Assembly (NCBI RefSeq): GCF_001513745.1
Contig: NZ_CP013382.1
Span: 1,550,001 to 1,614,000, forward strand
DNA from: Burkholderia humptydooensis
GTDB lineage: Bacteria; Pseudomonadota; Gammaproteobacteria; Burkholderiales; Burkholderiaceae
Direction of reading: 5' to 3'
Length of the DNA: 64,000 nt
Part shown: piece after piece, positions 50,498-59,156 of the stretch
How the letters are laid out: every line of letters begins with the position of its first letter
Numbering within the stretch: the first letter of the stretch is position 1
The notes under the pieces: model-generated
Told to the model about the DNA's origin: nothing
Database searches by the model: none
The model's input: the letters and a program-made list of their open reading frames with translations, nothing else
Position numbers and translations under genes: made by a program

Positions 50498-51067
50498 TCA
50501 GCGCCCGTCGCCCGACAAACGCCGGAAAAGCGCTTCGTAATCGATCACGAGCCCGTCGCGATCGACTTCCAGTTGCGCGGTGAAGCCGCTCGCCACGCTT
50601 TCGTAGCGATGGACGCGATCCGGCTCGATGCATCGGTACGCCTGCTGCATGCGGCTGACGGTCAGATCGGGGATCGATAGATAGACGACGTCGATCAGCC
50701 GCCGCTCGTCGCGCGCAAGCCCCAGGCGGCGGATCGGCAGCGTGTTCGTGTATGGCGTCGCCGCGATGTCGACGTCGATGCATCCGTCGAGCGCCGCGAG
50801 CGGCTCGTCCGCCGCGTTGCGCCAGCGGCCCTCGCCATCGCCGCGCAACTCGAGCGTGCCGCCGCCCATCATCTTGACGACCATGTGCTTCGCCCGCCAG
50901 CGCTCGTCGCAAACGACGCGATAGGCAAGACCATACGCGAGCCCCTCGTTCCGCCCGACGACCACGCTCTCGGCGACGCTGCCGCGCGCGTGTCGCTCGA
51001 ACGCGAGATGCTCGATTCCGTCGTGTTCGAGCGACACCCAGCGCACCTGTCGCATCGTTCTTCTCAT
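50498..51067 (-). CDS. Putative glycolipid-binding domain protein
   Basis: This 189-residue protein resembles the PF06475-type putative glycolipid-binding family: MRQVRWVSLEHDGIEHLAFE, GLAYGLAYRVVCDERWRAK, DIAATPYTNTLPIRRLGL and DLTVSRMQQAYRCIEPDRVHRYES are the conserved blocks. No signal peptide or membrane helix is present, and the fold is mainly beta. The ATG at 51067 has GGAGG upstream. The family is defined by domain similarity only and the biological role is unknown. Confidence 0.72.
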   Translation of the reverse strand: MRRTMRQVRWVSLEHDGIEHLAFERHARGSVAESVVVGRNEGLAYGLAYRVVCDERWRAKHMVVKMMGGGTLELRGDGEGRWRNAADEPLAALDGCIDVDIAATPYTNTLPIRRLGLARDERRLIDVVYLSIPDLTVSRMQQAYRCIEPDRVHRYESVASGFTAQLEVDRDGLVIDYEALFRRLSGDGR

Positions 51068-51192
51068 CGGTCGCCTCCGTTCGATTTCGGGCGTTGTGCA
51101 AGCACGCATGATCGAGCATGCACGCGGCCGTCATCACGTGAATCTCGCGCCGCGCGGCTCCCGCCTTCGACAACGCGCGCACCGATGCCACT

Positions 51193-52062
51193 TCACGTCG
51201 TCGCGCCGCCGTCGTGCCGCTCGGCGGCGGCCGTTTCGTCGGCGCGCGCCACTGCCCGCGCGTAAAGCGCCGCGGCGTCGAATCCGCTCAAGTCGAGGCC
51301 GAAACGCTCGCGCACGCAGGCCGTCCAGGCGCCGGCATCCGTCAGCCGGATCGTTTGCGCCGCGCCGTCCGTCGTTCGCAGCGTCAGCGCATCGTTGAAA
51401 AGCAGCGCACGCGCATCCGGCAGAATTCGGCACACGACGAAATCGTGCGTGAAGAACGAATCGGGATGCCGCGACGTATACCAGTTCGCGACCTCGTAAT
51501 CGATCCACTCGACGGGCTTCAGCGAAAAACGATACAGCGAATGCCAGCCGTTCGGCGTCTCGCACTCGATCTCGAGCTCGCCCGCAACAGGTGCGTCGAC
51601 GACGCGAAACGTGCCGTGCGGCGTCGGCTGCGCGACGTTCGGGACACAGCGCAGCGGCGCAGTCGGCGTCGTCGAGCCGAAGCCGACGTCGGCAAACCAT
51701 GTGTCGCCATCCAGATCGATCCGCAGCAGCATGTGCGTCTGCGGCGTCGACTGTTCCGGCGGACGCTGCCAGCGCACGCGTGCGATCAGCGGCGTCACGC
51801 GAAAGCCGAGCTGCACGAGCACCGCGTAAAAGAGCTTGTTCTGCTCGAAGCAGTAACCGCCGCGACGCTGCTCGACCAGCTTGTCGACGATCGATTCGAG
51901 ATCGAGCGCGACGCGCGCGCCGGTGAACGGATTGAGATTCTCGAATGGAATCGACTGCGGATGCAGCCGTTGCAGTTGGCGAAGGACATCGAGCGTCGGC
52001 TCCGCGGGGCCGCGATAGCCGATGCGGGCGAAATAACGGGAAAGATCGACTGCGTCGCGCAT
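51193..52062 (-). CDS. Arylamine N-acetyltransferase
   Basis: This 289-residue cytosolic enzyme of the NAT family transfers acetyl groups from acetyl-CoA to arylamines and hydrazines. The catalytic triad is complete: Cys in RRGGYCFEQN, His in TPQTHMLLRI and Asp in WFADVGFGS. The N-terminal helices (YFARIGYRGPAEPTLDVLRQLQRLHPQSIPFENLNPF) are typical. I use the ATG at 52062 (MRDAVDLS), as the frame extends 11 codons upstream without a ribosome site. Natural roles include acetylation of aromatic amine toxins. Confidence 0.92.
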   Translation of the reverse strand: MRDAVDLSRYFARIGYRGPAEPTLDVLRQLQRLHPQSIPFENLNPFTGARVALDLESIVDKLVEQRRGGYCFEQNKLFYAVLVQLGFRVTPLIARVRWQRPPEQSTPQTHMLLRIDLDGDTWFADVGFGSTTPTAPLRCVPNVAQPTPHGTFRVVDAPVAGELEIECETPNGWHSLYRFSLKPVEWIDYEVANWYTSRHPDSFFTHDFVVCRILPDARALLFNDALTLRTTDGAAQTIRLTDAGAWTACVRERFGLDLSGFDAAALYARAVARADETAAAERHDGGATT

Positions 52063-52176
52063 AGGGGCAAACTGATGGTGACGGAACGCCACCATAGCAT
52101 TGCGCGGATAACCTCATTCGACGCAAGGAAAAGCGCGCGCCGGCGAACGCGGCGGCGCGCGCACCGGCCAAGCGCG

Positions 52177-52887
52177 TTACGGCAGCAGCTTGAGCGCCGA
52201 GGATGCGACGGACGGCACCGAAATCCCGTGGCTCATCGCGTACTGCACGGCAGCGCCGAGCGTGCCGCCGATCGACTGGAGCTGGCTCGGCGCGTTCTGC
52301 GCGATGTACGACGCGGCCCTCAGATTGTTCGGGTCAAGCCCCGATTGCAACAGCGAAGCCGGATTCGACGCGCCCAGATTCCCGAGCCCCGACTGCAATT
52401 GAGAATACTGCGTGACGCCTTCGCCGAGCGACGCGAGGCCCCGCGTGAAGGCCGCCTTGTCGACGCCCGCGCCCGATGCGGCGCCGCTCGCGCCGCCCGA
52501 CGCGAACGCCTGCGTCAGCGCCTGCGCGACCGATTGTTGCGCGCCGCCGACCTGCGACAGCGCGCCGGGCGTCAGCGCGCTCGCGCCGCCGCCGGTCAAC
52601 AGGCCCGCGGCGTGCTGCGCCTGCCCGGCCGCGCCCGTGAGCCCCATCGCCGATGCGAGGCTCGCCTGCCCCGCGAGCACCTGCTGGTTCGCGCCGACGT
52701 ACGACTGCAGCACCTGTGCCATGCCGGATGCGCCGGATGCGCTCGCCTGCTGCGCCGCGCCGCCGCCGAGCAGCGATGCGCCGAGGCTTTGCAGATCGAC
52801 TTGCGCGAATGCGGCGCCGCTCGCCAATACGCTGCCTGCGCAACAGACGAGCGCGGCTCGCCTGGCGAAGCGATTGATCGTTTTCAT
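52177..52887 (-). CDS. DUF2501 family exported protein
   Basis: This 236-residue protein has a signal peptide (MKTINRFARRAALVCCAGSVLASGAAFA) and is very rich in Ala, Gly, Ser and Gln. It ends in the conserved DUF2501/YjjA-like C-terminal region (RAASYIAQNAPSQLQSIGGTL ... GISVPSVASSALKLLP). The family is periplasmic and its function is unknown. The Ala/Gly-rich linker (residues 30-150) is longer than in E. coli YjjA (about 160 aa). The ATG at 52887 gives the signal peptide. Confidence 0.8.
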   Translation of the reverse strand: MKTINRFARRAALVCCAGSVLASGAAFAQVDLQSLGASLLGGGAAQQASASGASGMAQVLQSYVGANQQVLAGQASLASAMGLTGAAGQAQHAAGLLTGGGASALTPGALSQVGGAQQSVAQALTQAFASGGASGAASGAGVDKAAFTRGLASLGEGVTQYSQLQSGLGNLGASNPASLLQSGLDPNNLRAASYIAQNAPSQLQSIGGTLGAAVQYAMSHGISVPSVASSALKLLP

Positions 52888-53190
52888 CGACACTCCCTGT
52901 GAATTCTGCCGTGCGAAATTGTCGAGGCGAGCACACGGCGAATGCAATCACGGATACATATCGAAACGTATTGACAGGCTTCGTTGCGGATACGCGCATG
53001 AGAGCGACGATGGGGCGGAAAGCTTCGGCCGAAGCGACGATCGCCCCTTTCCTTCGAAGACCTTATCGAAGCCAATACGACGGTTTTCCGTCATTCGTTC
53101 AATCGGGCATCGCAAAAACTTCAATCGACGAATTGACCAATCGCATCAAATTACCTAGGTTAACCACGTCGACACGCTAAAAATTTTATT
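52888..53190. other. Divergent intergenic region between the DUF2501 gene and a small ORF
   Basis: About 300 bases, moderately A+T-rich towards 53090-53190 (including TTACCTAGGTTAA, a near-palindrome at about 53150-53162). It should contain promoters for both genes. No further gene is seen. Confidence 0.4.
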
Positions 53191-53415
53191 ATGGATACCT
53201 CAACAAAAGATGCCGAAGCGATCGCCGCGAAACTCGTCAACGATATCTCGCCTCATCCGCCTCAGTGGGTCATCGATCTGTACGCGGCAACGCTCGTGCA
53301 AAGGCATGGCTTCGCGCGGACAGGCGATGAAATCAGGCAGGCGCAAAAGGCGTTTTTCGAATCCAGGCAGGCGATCATCTCGGCACTATCGACGTACCGA
53401 TCCCGTTCCGGCTGA
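53191..53415 (+). CDS. Small hypothetical protein (74 aa)
   Basis: I do not recognise the family. The product is small, soluble and helical in appearance (HPPQWVIDLYAATLVQRHG, EIRQAQKAFFESRQAIISAL), without signal peptide, membrane segment or Cys. The composition is balanced and unlike the Arg-rich shadow frames of this region, which, with the A+T-rich leader and an ATG start, supports it as a real gene. It is between divergent/convergent genes and has no context clue. Confidence 0.55.
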   Translation: MDTSTKDAEAIAAKLVNDISPHPPQWVIDLYAATLVQRHGFARTGDEIRQAQKAFFESRQAIISALSTYRSRSG

Positions 53416-53569
53416 CCCGAACGGAAACCGGAGCCGGGCGACTGCGATCGATCGGCTTCCGACTAACGCCGCCCGTTCGCATTCGGGAATGCGGGCGAAC
53501 CCGGCGCGGCGCCCGCTCGGCCGCGCCGACGGCGCCGGGCCGATCGCCCCGCGCATGCCGCCTGCTTCG

Positions 53570-54871
53570 TCAGCCGGCCGCCGCGATGCCGGACCGGCGA
53601 AACGCGCTGTCGAGATCGGCGATCAGATCCTCCTCGTGCTCGAGCCCGATCGACACGCGAATCAATCCTTCCGACACGCCCGCCGCCTTGCGCGCCGCCT
53701 CCGGCACGCCGGAGTGCGTCGTCGACGCCGGATGGCAGATCAACGATTCGGTGCCACCAAGGCTCACCGCGGACTTGAACAGATGCAATGCGTTGATGAA
53801 CCGGAACGCTTCGGCGCGGCCGCCGTTCAGCACGAACGCGAACGTCGAGCCGGCGCCAGTGCATTGCCGCTCGTACACGGCCCGATAAGCATCGTCGGCG
53901 ATCAGCTCCGGGTGGTACACGTCGACCTTCTGATACGAATTCGTCGCGAGCCACTTCGCGACCGCCGACGCGGTGCGCGCCGCCTGCTTCATCCGCAGCA
54001 CGACCGTTTCCATCGAACGGATCAGCATCCACGACGAATGCGGATCGAGCTGCGAGCCGAACGCGCTGCGCACCGCGCGGACCTTCGCGACGAGATCCCG
54101 CCGCCCCGTCACGCCGCCCCCGACGAGATCGCTGTGGCCGCCGACGTACTTGGTCAGCGAGTACACCGACATGTCGACGCCGTGCTCGCTCGGCTTCTGG
54201 AAGATCGGCCCGAGCAGCGTGTTGTCGCACACCGAAATCGGACGATAGCCGTGGCGCGCTTCGAACGCATCGAGCTCGCGGCGCATGCCGTCGAGGTCGA
54301 TCAGCGCGTTCGTCGGATTCGCCGGCGTCTCGACGTAGCAGAGCCGCACGTGCCCCTGCTGCGCGGCGGCCTCGAGCGCCGCGCCGATCGCTTGCGGCGA
54401 CAGACCGTTGTCGATCGGATGCGCACCGACGCCCCATTCGCGGAAGTATTTCGCGATCAGCGTTTCCGTGCCGCCGTACAGCGGCACCGATTGCACCAGT
54501 TGATCGCCCGGCCGCAGGAACGCGAGAAAGATCGCGCTGATCGCCGACATCCCGCTCGACGTGACGACGGCCGCGTCGGAGCCGTCGAGCAGCGCGAGGC
54601 GATCCTCGACGATCTCGAGATTCGGATGATTGAAGCGGCTGTAGACGAGGCCCGCCGCTTCGCCTTGCGGCAGCGGCTTGCGGCCCGACACGACGTCGAA
54701 GAAATCGGCGCCGTCCTCGGCCGAGCGGAATGCGAACGTCGACGTGAGGAACACCGGGGGCTTCACTGCGCCTTCGGACAAAAACGGATCGAATCCGTAC
54801 GACATCATCTGCGTTTCCGGATGCAGCGGGCGGCCGTCGATGTCCTTCCTGTGATAGCTCGAATATGTCAT
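53570..54871 (-). CDS. PLP-dependent trans-sulfuration enzyme, methionine gamma-lyase-like
   Basis: This 433-residue Cys/Met metabolism PLP enzyme has the family blocks YSRFNHPNLEIVEDRLALLDGSDAAVVTSSGMSAIS, YVETPANPTNALIDL, ICDNTLLGP-like SVCDNTLLGPIFQKP and the PLP-lysine motif SVYSLTKYVGGHSDLVGG. LGGTESLICHPASTTHSGV completes the active site. It is about 35 residues longer than typical enzymes of the family. The ATG at 54871 was chosen for the family N-terminus. It is divergent from an Lrp-type regulator, the arrangement of mdeA and mdeR in pseudomonads, which favours methionine gamma-lyase (methionine to methanethiol, ammonia and 2-oxobutyrate). Cystathionine gamma-synthase/lyase activity cannot be excluded. 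Confidence 0.85.
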   Translation of the reverse strand: MTYSSYHRKDIDGRPLHPETQMMSYGFDPFLSEGAVKPPVFLTSTFAFRSAEDGADFFDVVSGRKPLPQGEAAGLVYSRFNHPNLEIVEDRLALLDGSDAAVVTSSGMSAISAIFLAFLRPGDQLVQSVPLYGGTETLIAKYFREWGVGAHPIDNGLSPQAIGAALEAAAQQGHVRLCYVETPANPTNALIDLDGMRRELDAFEARHGYRPISVCDNTLLGPIFQKPSEHGVDMSVYSLTKYVGGHSDLVGGGVTGRRDLVAKVRAVRSAFGSQLDPHSSWMLIRSMETVVLRMKQAARTASAVAKWLATNSYQKVDVYHPELIADDAYRAVYERQCTGAGSTFAFVLNGGRAEAFRFINALHLFKSAVSLGGTESLICHPASTTHSGVPEAARKAAGVSEGLIRVSIGLEHEEDLIADLDSAFRRSGIAAAG

Positions 54872-54970
54872 GCGGTGGCTCCTTTGTACGATGGATGCGA
54901 TTCCGGCCGCCGGCATGCGGCAAGCCGCGCGGCGCCGATCGCCAATCGACTCAGTGTAAAAAAGCTAGCA

Positions 54971-54985
54971 GGAAATATGCTTTCC
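54971..54985. promoter_or_regulatory. Candidate Lrp-type binding site
   Basis: GGAAA-TATGC-TTTCC is a 15-base inverted repeat (5-base arms, 5-base spacer) in the A+T-rich divergent region between the PLP enzyme and the Lrp-type regulator. Its size and A+T-rich centre match Lrp/AsnC sites. Binding is inferred. Confidence 0.45.
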
Positions 54986-55058
54986 ATTTCATTTCCGCAC
55001 GCCCCTATAATCAAAAGAATCTTTCCTCTTTCATTCCTTCCATAAAAAGGCGATCGGC

Positions 55059-55538
55059 ATGAAGCTCGACGAAACAGATCTGAAGATTCTGAAGATCCTG
55101 CAGGACAATGGGCGCCTCAGCAACGCGGAGCTGGCCGATCGCGTCGCGCTGTCGGCGGCACCGTGCTGGAAGCGCCTGCGCCGGCTCGAAGCCGACGGCT
55201 TCATCTCGGGCTATCAGGCGATCCTCGATCGGCGCGCGCTCGGCTACGAGATCGTCGCGTTCGTCAACATTTCGCTCGACAGCCATACCGAGAAAACCTG
55301 CCGCGCGTTCGAGGCGGGCGTGATGGCGATGGCAGAAGTGGTCGCGTGCCACAACACGACCGGCCAGCACGACTATCTCGTGCAAATCGTCGCGAAGAAT
55401 TTCGATACGTTCTCGAGCTTCGTGCTGAATCGGCTCCGGTCGCTGCCGGGCGTGAAGGAGCTGCTCAGCACGATCTCGATGCGCGAATTGAAATCGACAA
55501 GCCGGCTGCCCGCTGGCGAATTGAGAACAGCGAAGTAA
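55059..55538 (+). CDS. Lrp/AsnC-family regulator (MdeR-like)
   Basis: This 159-residue regulator has an N-terminal HTH (DETDLKILKILQDNGRLSNAELADRVALSAAPCWKRLRRLEADGFISGY in blocks, residues 4-52) and a C-terminal RAM ligand-binding domain (about 65-150, CHNTTGQHDYLVQIVAKN). It is divergent from the methionine gamma-lyase-like gene, which it probably activates in response to an amino acid such as methionine. Starts with ATG at 55059, preceded by an AAAAGG stretch. Confidence 0.9.
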   Translation: MKLDETDLKILKILQDNGRLSNAELADRVALSAAPCWKRLRRLEADGFISGYQAILDRRALGYEIVAFVNISLDSHTEKTCRAFEAGVMAMAEVVACHNTTGQHDYLVQIVAKNFDTFSSFVLNRLRSLPGVKELLSTISMRELKSTSRLPAGELRTAK

Positions 55539-55636
55539 GTTACGTCGATCTGACGCATCGGCCGGCGTCAATTATTTTGCACCGCGAAACAATTGCCCGA
55601 CTCGATCCAGCCTTGGTACGCACGCATCCGGCGCGC

Positions 55637-57130
55637 CTATTCGATACGTGCGCCGGATAGCGCGGGCGGGCGCGCATTCACCCAGTCCCGCTCCTTTTCG
55701 TATGCATGCGCAAGCTGCAGCACCGCGAGGTCGTCGCGCGGCCGGCCGATCAGTTGCATGCCCATCGGCAACCCCGCCGCACCGAACCCGACCGGCACGC
55801 TGATCGCGGGGCAGCCGGCGAGCGTCCACGGCACGACTGTTTCCATCCAGCGATGATATGTGTCCATCGCGCGCCCGGCGATCGCCTGCGGCCAGCGAAG
55901 GTGGACGTCGAACGGGAAGACCTGCGCGGTGGGCGCGGCAATGTAGTCGTAGCGCTCGAAGAACGTCGTCAGCGCCCGATACCATGCGCTGCGCGCCGCG
56001 CTCGCATCGTAGATGTCGGCCGCACCGAGCGCGAACAGGCCCTCCGCTTCGTAGATCGCTTCCGGCTTCAGTTGCGTGCGCCGCGACGGCTCGCGGTAAA
56101 GCGTCAGCAGATTCCCACCCGAGAGCAGATGACGGTGCGCGAGCCACGTCTGCCAGATCCGTTCCGGAGAGAACGCCGGCAGCGCCGCATCGACGTCGCA
56201 GCCGATCGCGCGCAACGCATCGAAGCTCGCCTCGCACAGCTCGAGCACGCCCGGTTCCATCGCGAGATAGCCGTTCCAGTCGCCAACCCACGCGATTCGC
56301 TTGCCCCGCAAGTCGGCCTCGAGCGACTGCGCGAAGCGCAGCGGATCCTCGGCGAGCGACAGCGGATCGCGCCGGTCATAGCCCGCCTGGATCGCGAGCA
56401 GTTGCGCGACGTCGACGACCGTGCGCCCCATCGGCCCTTCGGTGCCAAGCTGCTGGACGAACACGTCGACGCTCGGCCAGCGCGGCACGCGTCCTTGCGA
56501 CGGCCGAAAGCCGTAGACATTGCAGAACGCGGCCGGATTGCGCAGCGAGCCGCCGAAGTCGCTGCCGTCGGCAACCGGCAGCATCCTCGCCGCGAGCGCG
56601 GCCGCCGCGCCGCCGCTGCTGCCGCCCGCGCTCTTCGATAGATCGTACGGATTGCGCGTCACGCCATAGACTTCGTTGAACGTGTGCGAGCCCAGCCCGA
56701 ACTCCGGCGTGTTCGTCTTGCCGATGAACACCGCGCCCGCCGCGCGCATCCGCTCGACGACGATCGCATCTGCCGTCGGCGTCATCGTGCGAAAGATCGG
56801 CGAGCCGAGCGTCGTCACGATGCCCTTCGTCATCGCAAGATCCTTCGGCGCCTGCGGCATGCCGTGCAGCCAGCCCGCATACTCGCCGCGCGCGAGCGCC
56901 GCGTCCTTCTGCGCGGCCTCGGCAAGCAGCGCATCCGGCTCGCGCAACGCGACGATCGCATTGACATCGCCGTTCACGCGCCCGATGTGCGTGAGATATG
57001 CGCGCATCGTCTCGACGCACGATACGTCCTTGCGCCGGATCGCCGCGGCGAGCGCGTGCGCGGGCATGTCGACGAGCGGATCGAGCGGCATGGACGTTGA
57101 GCGGGGCGATGGAGAAATGCGTTCGGACAT
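55637..57130 (-). CDS. Amidase-signature family amidase (second)
   Basis: This 497-residue hydrolase has a complete Ser-cisSer-Lys set: the Lys lies in LHGMPQAPKDLAMTKG (APKD) and the Ser residues in SAGGSSGGAAAALAARMLPVADGSDFGGSLRNPAAFCNVYGFRPSQGRVP (blocks). It resembles the AtzF/allophanate- or 6-aminohexanoate-type amidases often annotated only as amidase. The ATG at 57130 has CGGAG upstream. It is only distantly like the amidase at 48924. Gene neighbours give no substrate hint. Confidence 0.9.
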   Translation of the reverse strand: MSERISPSPRSTSMPLDPLVDMPAHALAAAIRRKDVSCVETMRAYLTHIGRVNGDVNAIVALREPDALLAEAAQKDAALARGEYAGWLHGMPQAPKDLAMTKGIVTTLGSPIFRTMTPTADAIVVERMRAAGAVFIGKTNTPEFGLGSHTFNEVYGVTRNPYDLSKSAGGSSGGAAAALAARMLPVADGSDFGGSLRNPAAFCNVYGFRPSQGRVPRWPSVDVFVQQLGTEGPMGRTVVDVAQLLAIQAGYDRRDPLSLAEDPLRFAQSLEADLRGKRIAWVGDWNGYLAMEPGVLELCEASFDALRAIGCDVDAALPAFSPERIWQTWLAHRHLLSGGNLLTLYREPSRRTQLKPEAIYEAEGLFALGAADIYDASAARSAWYRALTTFFERYDYIAAPTAQVFPFDVHLRWPQAIAGRAMDTYHRWMETVVPWTLAGCPAISVPVGFGAAGLPMGMQLIGRPRDDLAVLQLAHAYEKERDWVNARPPALSGARIE

Positions 57131-57636
57131 GCGGGGCTCCGTGCGAACAGGTGGGCCGGCCGGCGGCAAAGCGCCCCACCGCACGCCGGCGCGCCGGCGC
57201 GCCGCCTGTGGCGGGGATGTCGACGATTATATAAACGCAACGGATCGCGCTGCGACACTACCGCGATTCCGCGCCGCGCATGCCGCACCGCAACAAATCA
57301 ACGAAGCAATCCGGCTACCGATTCAATCGGCGTACCGCGCTCGCTGCGTCGGCGCCGCAATGAACGAAGCCGCGCGTGACGACGCGCCGCGCCGCCGCAC
57401 CCGTGACATGCGCCGGGCATCGAGCCGGCGTCGCTACGCGAGCCATCCGAAGACCCGGATTCGTCACCAATCGACCCGTCCCTTTATGCGCATAAATTTA
57501 TATTTCTTATATTTTTTATAAGGTGAGGCGGGGAAGAACGTTTACGACATTTTTATGCCGCCCCCGAATTTCTTTAGACCGCACCGACACTGGCGAGACT
57601 AGCCTACTGTCATCGCGTTACCGAACAGGTTTTCCC
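57131..57636. other. Divergent intergenic region with an A+T-rich block and palindrome
   Basis: About 500 bases between the amidase and the universal stress protein gene. 57481-57530 is a strongly A+T-rich block containing TTTATGCGCATAAA (57483-57496, 14-base perfect palindrome) followed by TATATTTCTTATATTTTTTATAA. This is the best candidate region for regulated transcription of the stress gene. I see no gene here. Confidence 0.5.
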
Positions 57637-58071
57637 ATGCTCAAACTCCTGGTTCCCGTCGGCCATTCGCAGCGTTCACTGCAGGCCGTGCGGCACGCCG
57701 TCTTTCTGTATCACGAGCGATGTGCATCCGAAGTCGTGCTTGTCAACGTGCAGCCCCCACTCGAATCCACCCGCCTCGAAGCCTTCCACTCGCTCGCGAA
57801 GCTCCGCCAGATCGAGCATGATTTTTCGGAAAGCGAACTCACCCAAGCCATCGGCATCCTCAAGGACGCCAACGTCAAATATTCGGTCGCGATGAAAGTC
57901 GGTCCGATCGCCGACACGATCGCCGCGTGCGCGACCGAGAACGGCTGCGACGAGATCGTCGTCGTCGCGCCGCGCCGCGATCCCGTCCACGCGCTCGCCC
58001 ATTTCTTCCATCGCAGCATCCTCGATCGCCTCGTGCGCATCGCAAGCGTGCCCGTCACCGCCGTGCGCTGA
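57637..58071 (+). CDS. Universal stress protein (UspA family)
   Basis: This 144-residue UspA-type protein has MLKLLVPVGHSQRSLQAVRHAV and a C-terminal nucleotide-type motif region (CDEIVVVAPRRDPVHALAHFFHRSILDRLVRIASVPVTAVR), where the G-x-R-G-x-x-G of ATP-binding members is not conserved. It may therefore be of the non-ATP-binding type. Starts with the ATG at 57637; the frame continues upstream through the A+T-rich leader. Such proteins are commonly induced by growth arrest or hypoxia in this group. Confidence 0.85.
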   Translation: MLKLLVPVGHSQRSLQAVRHAVFLYHERCASEVVLVNVQPPLESTRLEAFHSLAKLRQIEHDFSESELTQAIGILKDANVKYSVAMKVGPIADTIAACATENGCDEIVVVAPRRDPVHALAHFFHRSILDRLVRIASVPVTAVR

Positions 58072-58257
58072 ATCGCACGCCGATGCTCGCCGCAACTCGC
58101 GGACGGGCCGGCCCGCGCATCGAACGGCCGTCCGTCGTACTCAGCGCCCGCGCGAAACGCGCAGGTGCCGCGATGGGCGCTGAGGCAGGCGTCAATGCGG
58201 CCGACATAGCCGACACAGCCGGCGTCGCAGCCGGCTTGAGCCGCGCCCGCCGCGAGA

Positions 58258-59088
58258 CTAGCGCCGCTCGCCGGCGACGTCGATCCTGACGCGCCGGTCC
58301 GGCGCGAGACACGCGATCGCCTCGGCCGACCGTCCGGCGGGGCAGCCACTGCTGACCGGATCGGCCATGCCTAGCCCTTGCGCGACGATCAGATCGCCGG
58401 GCAGGCCGCGCGTCGTCAGGTACGCGCGGATCGTTTCGGCCCGCGCGAGCGACAGTTGCCGGTTGTATGTGTCGGTGCCGAGCCGGTCGGTATAGCCTGT
58501 GACCCGCACCGAGCGGATGTGCTGGTATTGCTGCTGCAGCGCGGCCGCGATCCGGTCCAGCTCCGCGCGACCGGCCGGCAGCAGGTCGCGCAGCGCCGAT
58601 TTGTCGAACGGAAACAGCAGTGGGTAATCGAGCGTGAACTGCTTCACGTCGCCGCCCGGCGGCGCCTGCACGGCGGGCACCGGCTTCGGGCCGTCAGCAA
58701 GCGCCTTGCACGCCGGCTCCTTCCAGTACGTCGACTTCACGCGATAGTGGTCGTCATACTGGATCTGGTACTGGCACGTCACGACGTCGCTCGCCCCCGG
58801 GCCCGTGCGGAAATCGAACACGTAGTTCCACACATGCACGCCGACAATGCCCTCGCTGAAATGCGGCTCACCGATCAGCGCATAGACCTGGTTCTTGTCG
58901 AGACCGGGCCCGATCTGGCGCAGGTTCTCGGCATTCACGAACGTGCCTTCCTTCAGCCACGCGCTGTCGCGCGCCGGAAACCCGACCGAGCCGTCCGGCG
59001 CGGTCGTCGGCGCCATCCCGCATCCCGCCAGCAGCGCCCCGCAGATCCCGGCGGCCGCCACATATTTCGATATCCTGTTCATTTTCAT
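58258..59088 (-). CDS. tpgA: TpgA-like peptidoglycan-binding lipoprotein: BamE/SmpA domain fused to OmpA C-terminal domain
   Basis: This 276-residue outer-membrane lipoprotein has a lipobox ALLAGC (Cys at about 23). A BamE/SmpA-OmlA-like domain follows (about 45-130: QIGPGLDKNQVYALIGEPHFSEGIVGVHVWNYVFDFR), then a linker and an OmpA C-terminal peptidoglycan-binding domain (about 155-270). The OmpA domain includes VTGYTDRLGTDTYNRQLSLARAETIRAYL, whose Asp and Arg hold diaminopimelate. This architecture is that of TpgA, which in Acinetobacter supports the trimeric autotransporter AtaA. The gene lies 68 bases downstream of a trimeric adhesin on the same strand, so the same partnership is very likely. 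The symbol is given by architecture and context, not by direct homology search. Confidence 0.85.
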   Translation of the reverse strand: MKMNRISKYVAAAGICGALLAGCGMAPTTAPDGSVGFPARDSAWLKEGTFVNAENLRQIGPGLDKNQVYALIGEPHFSEGIVGVHVWNYVFDFRTGPGASDVVTCQYQIQYDDHYRVKSTYWKEPACKALADGPKPVPAVQAPPGGDVKQFTLDYPLLFPFDKSALRDLLPAGRAELDRIAAALQQQYQHIRSVRVTGYTDRLGTDTYNRQLSLARAETIRAYLTTRGLPGDLIVAQGLGMADPVSSGCPAGRSAEAIACLAPDRRVRIDVAGERR

Positions 59089-59156
59089 ATTGGATTCCTT
59101 ATCGTCTCATCGGCCGGACGTACGCCGGCCGTTGCACGCGACTCACGTCACCACTG

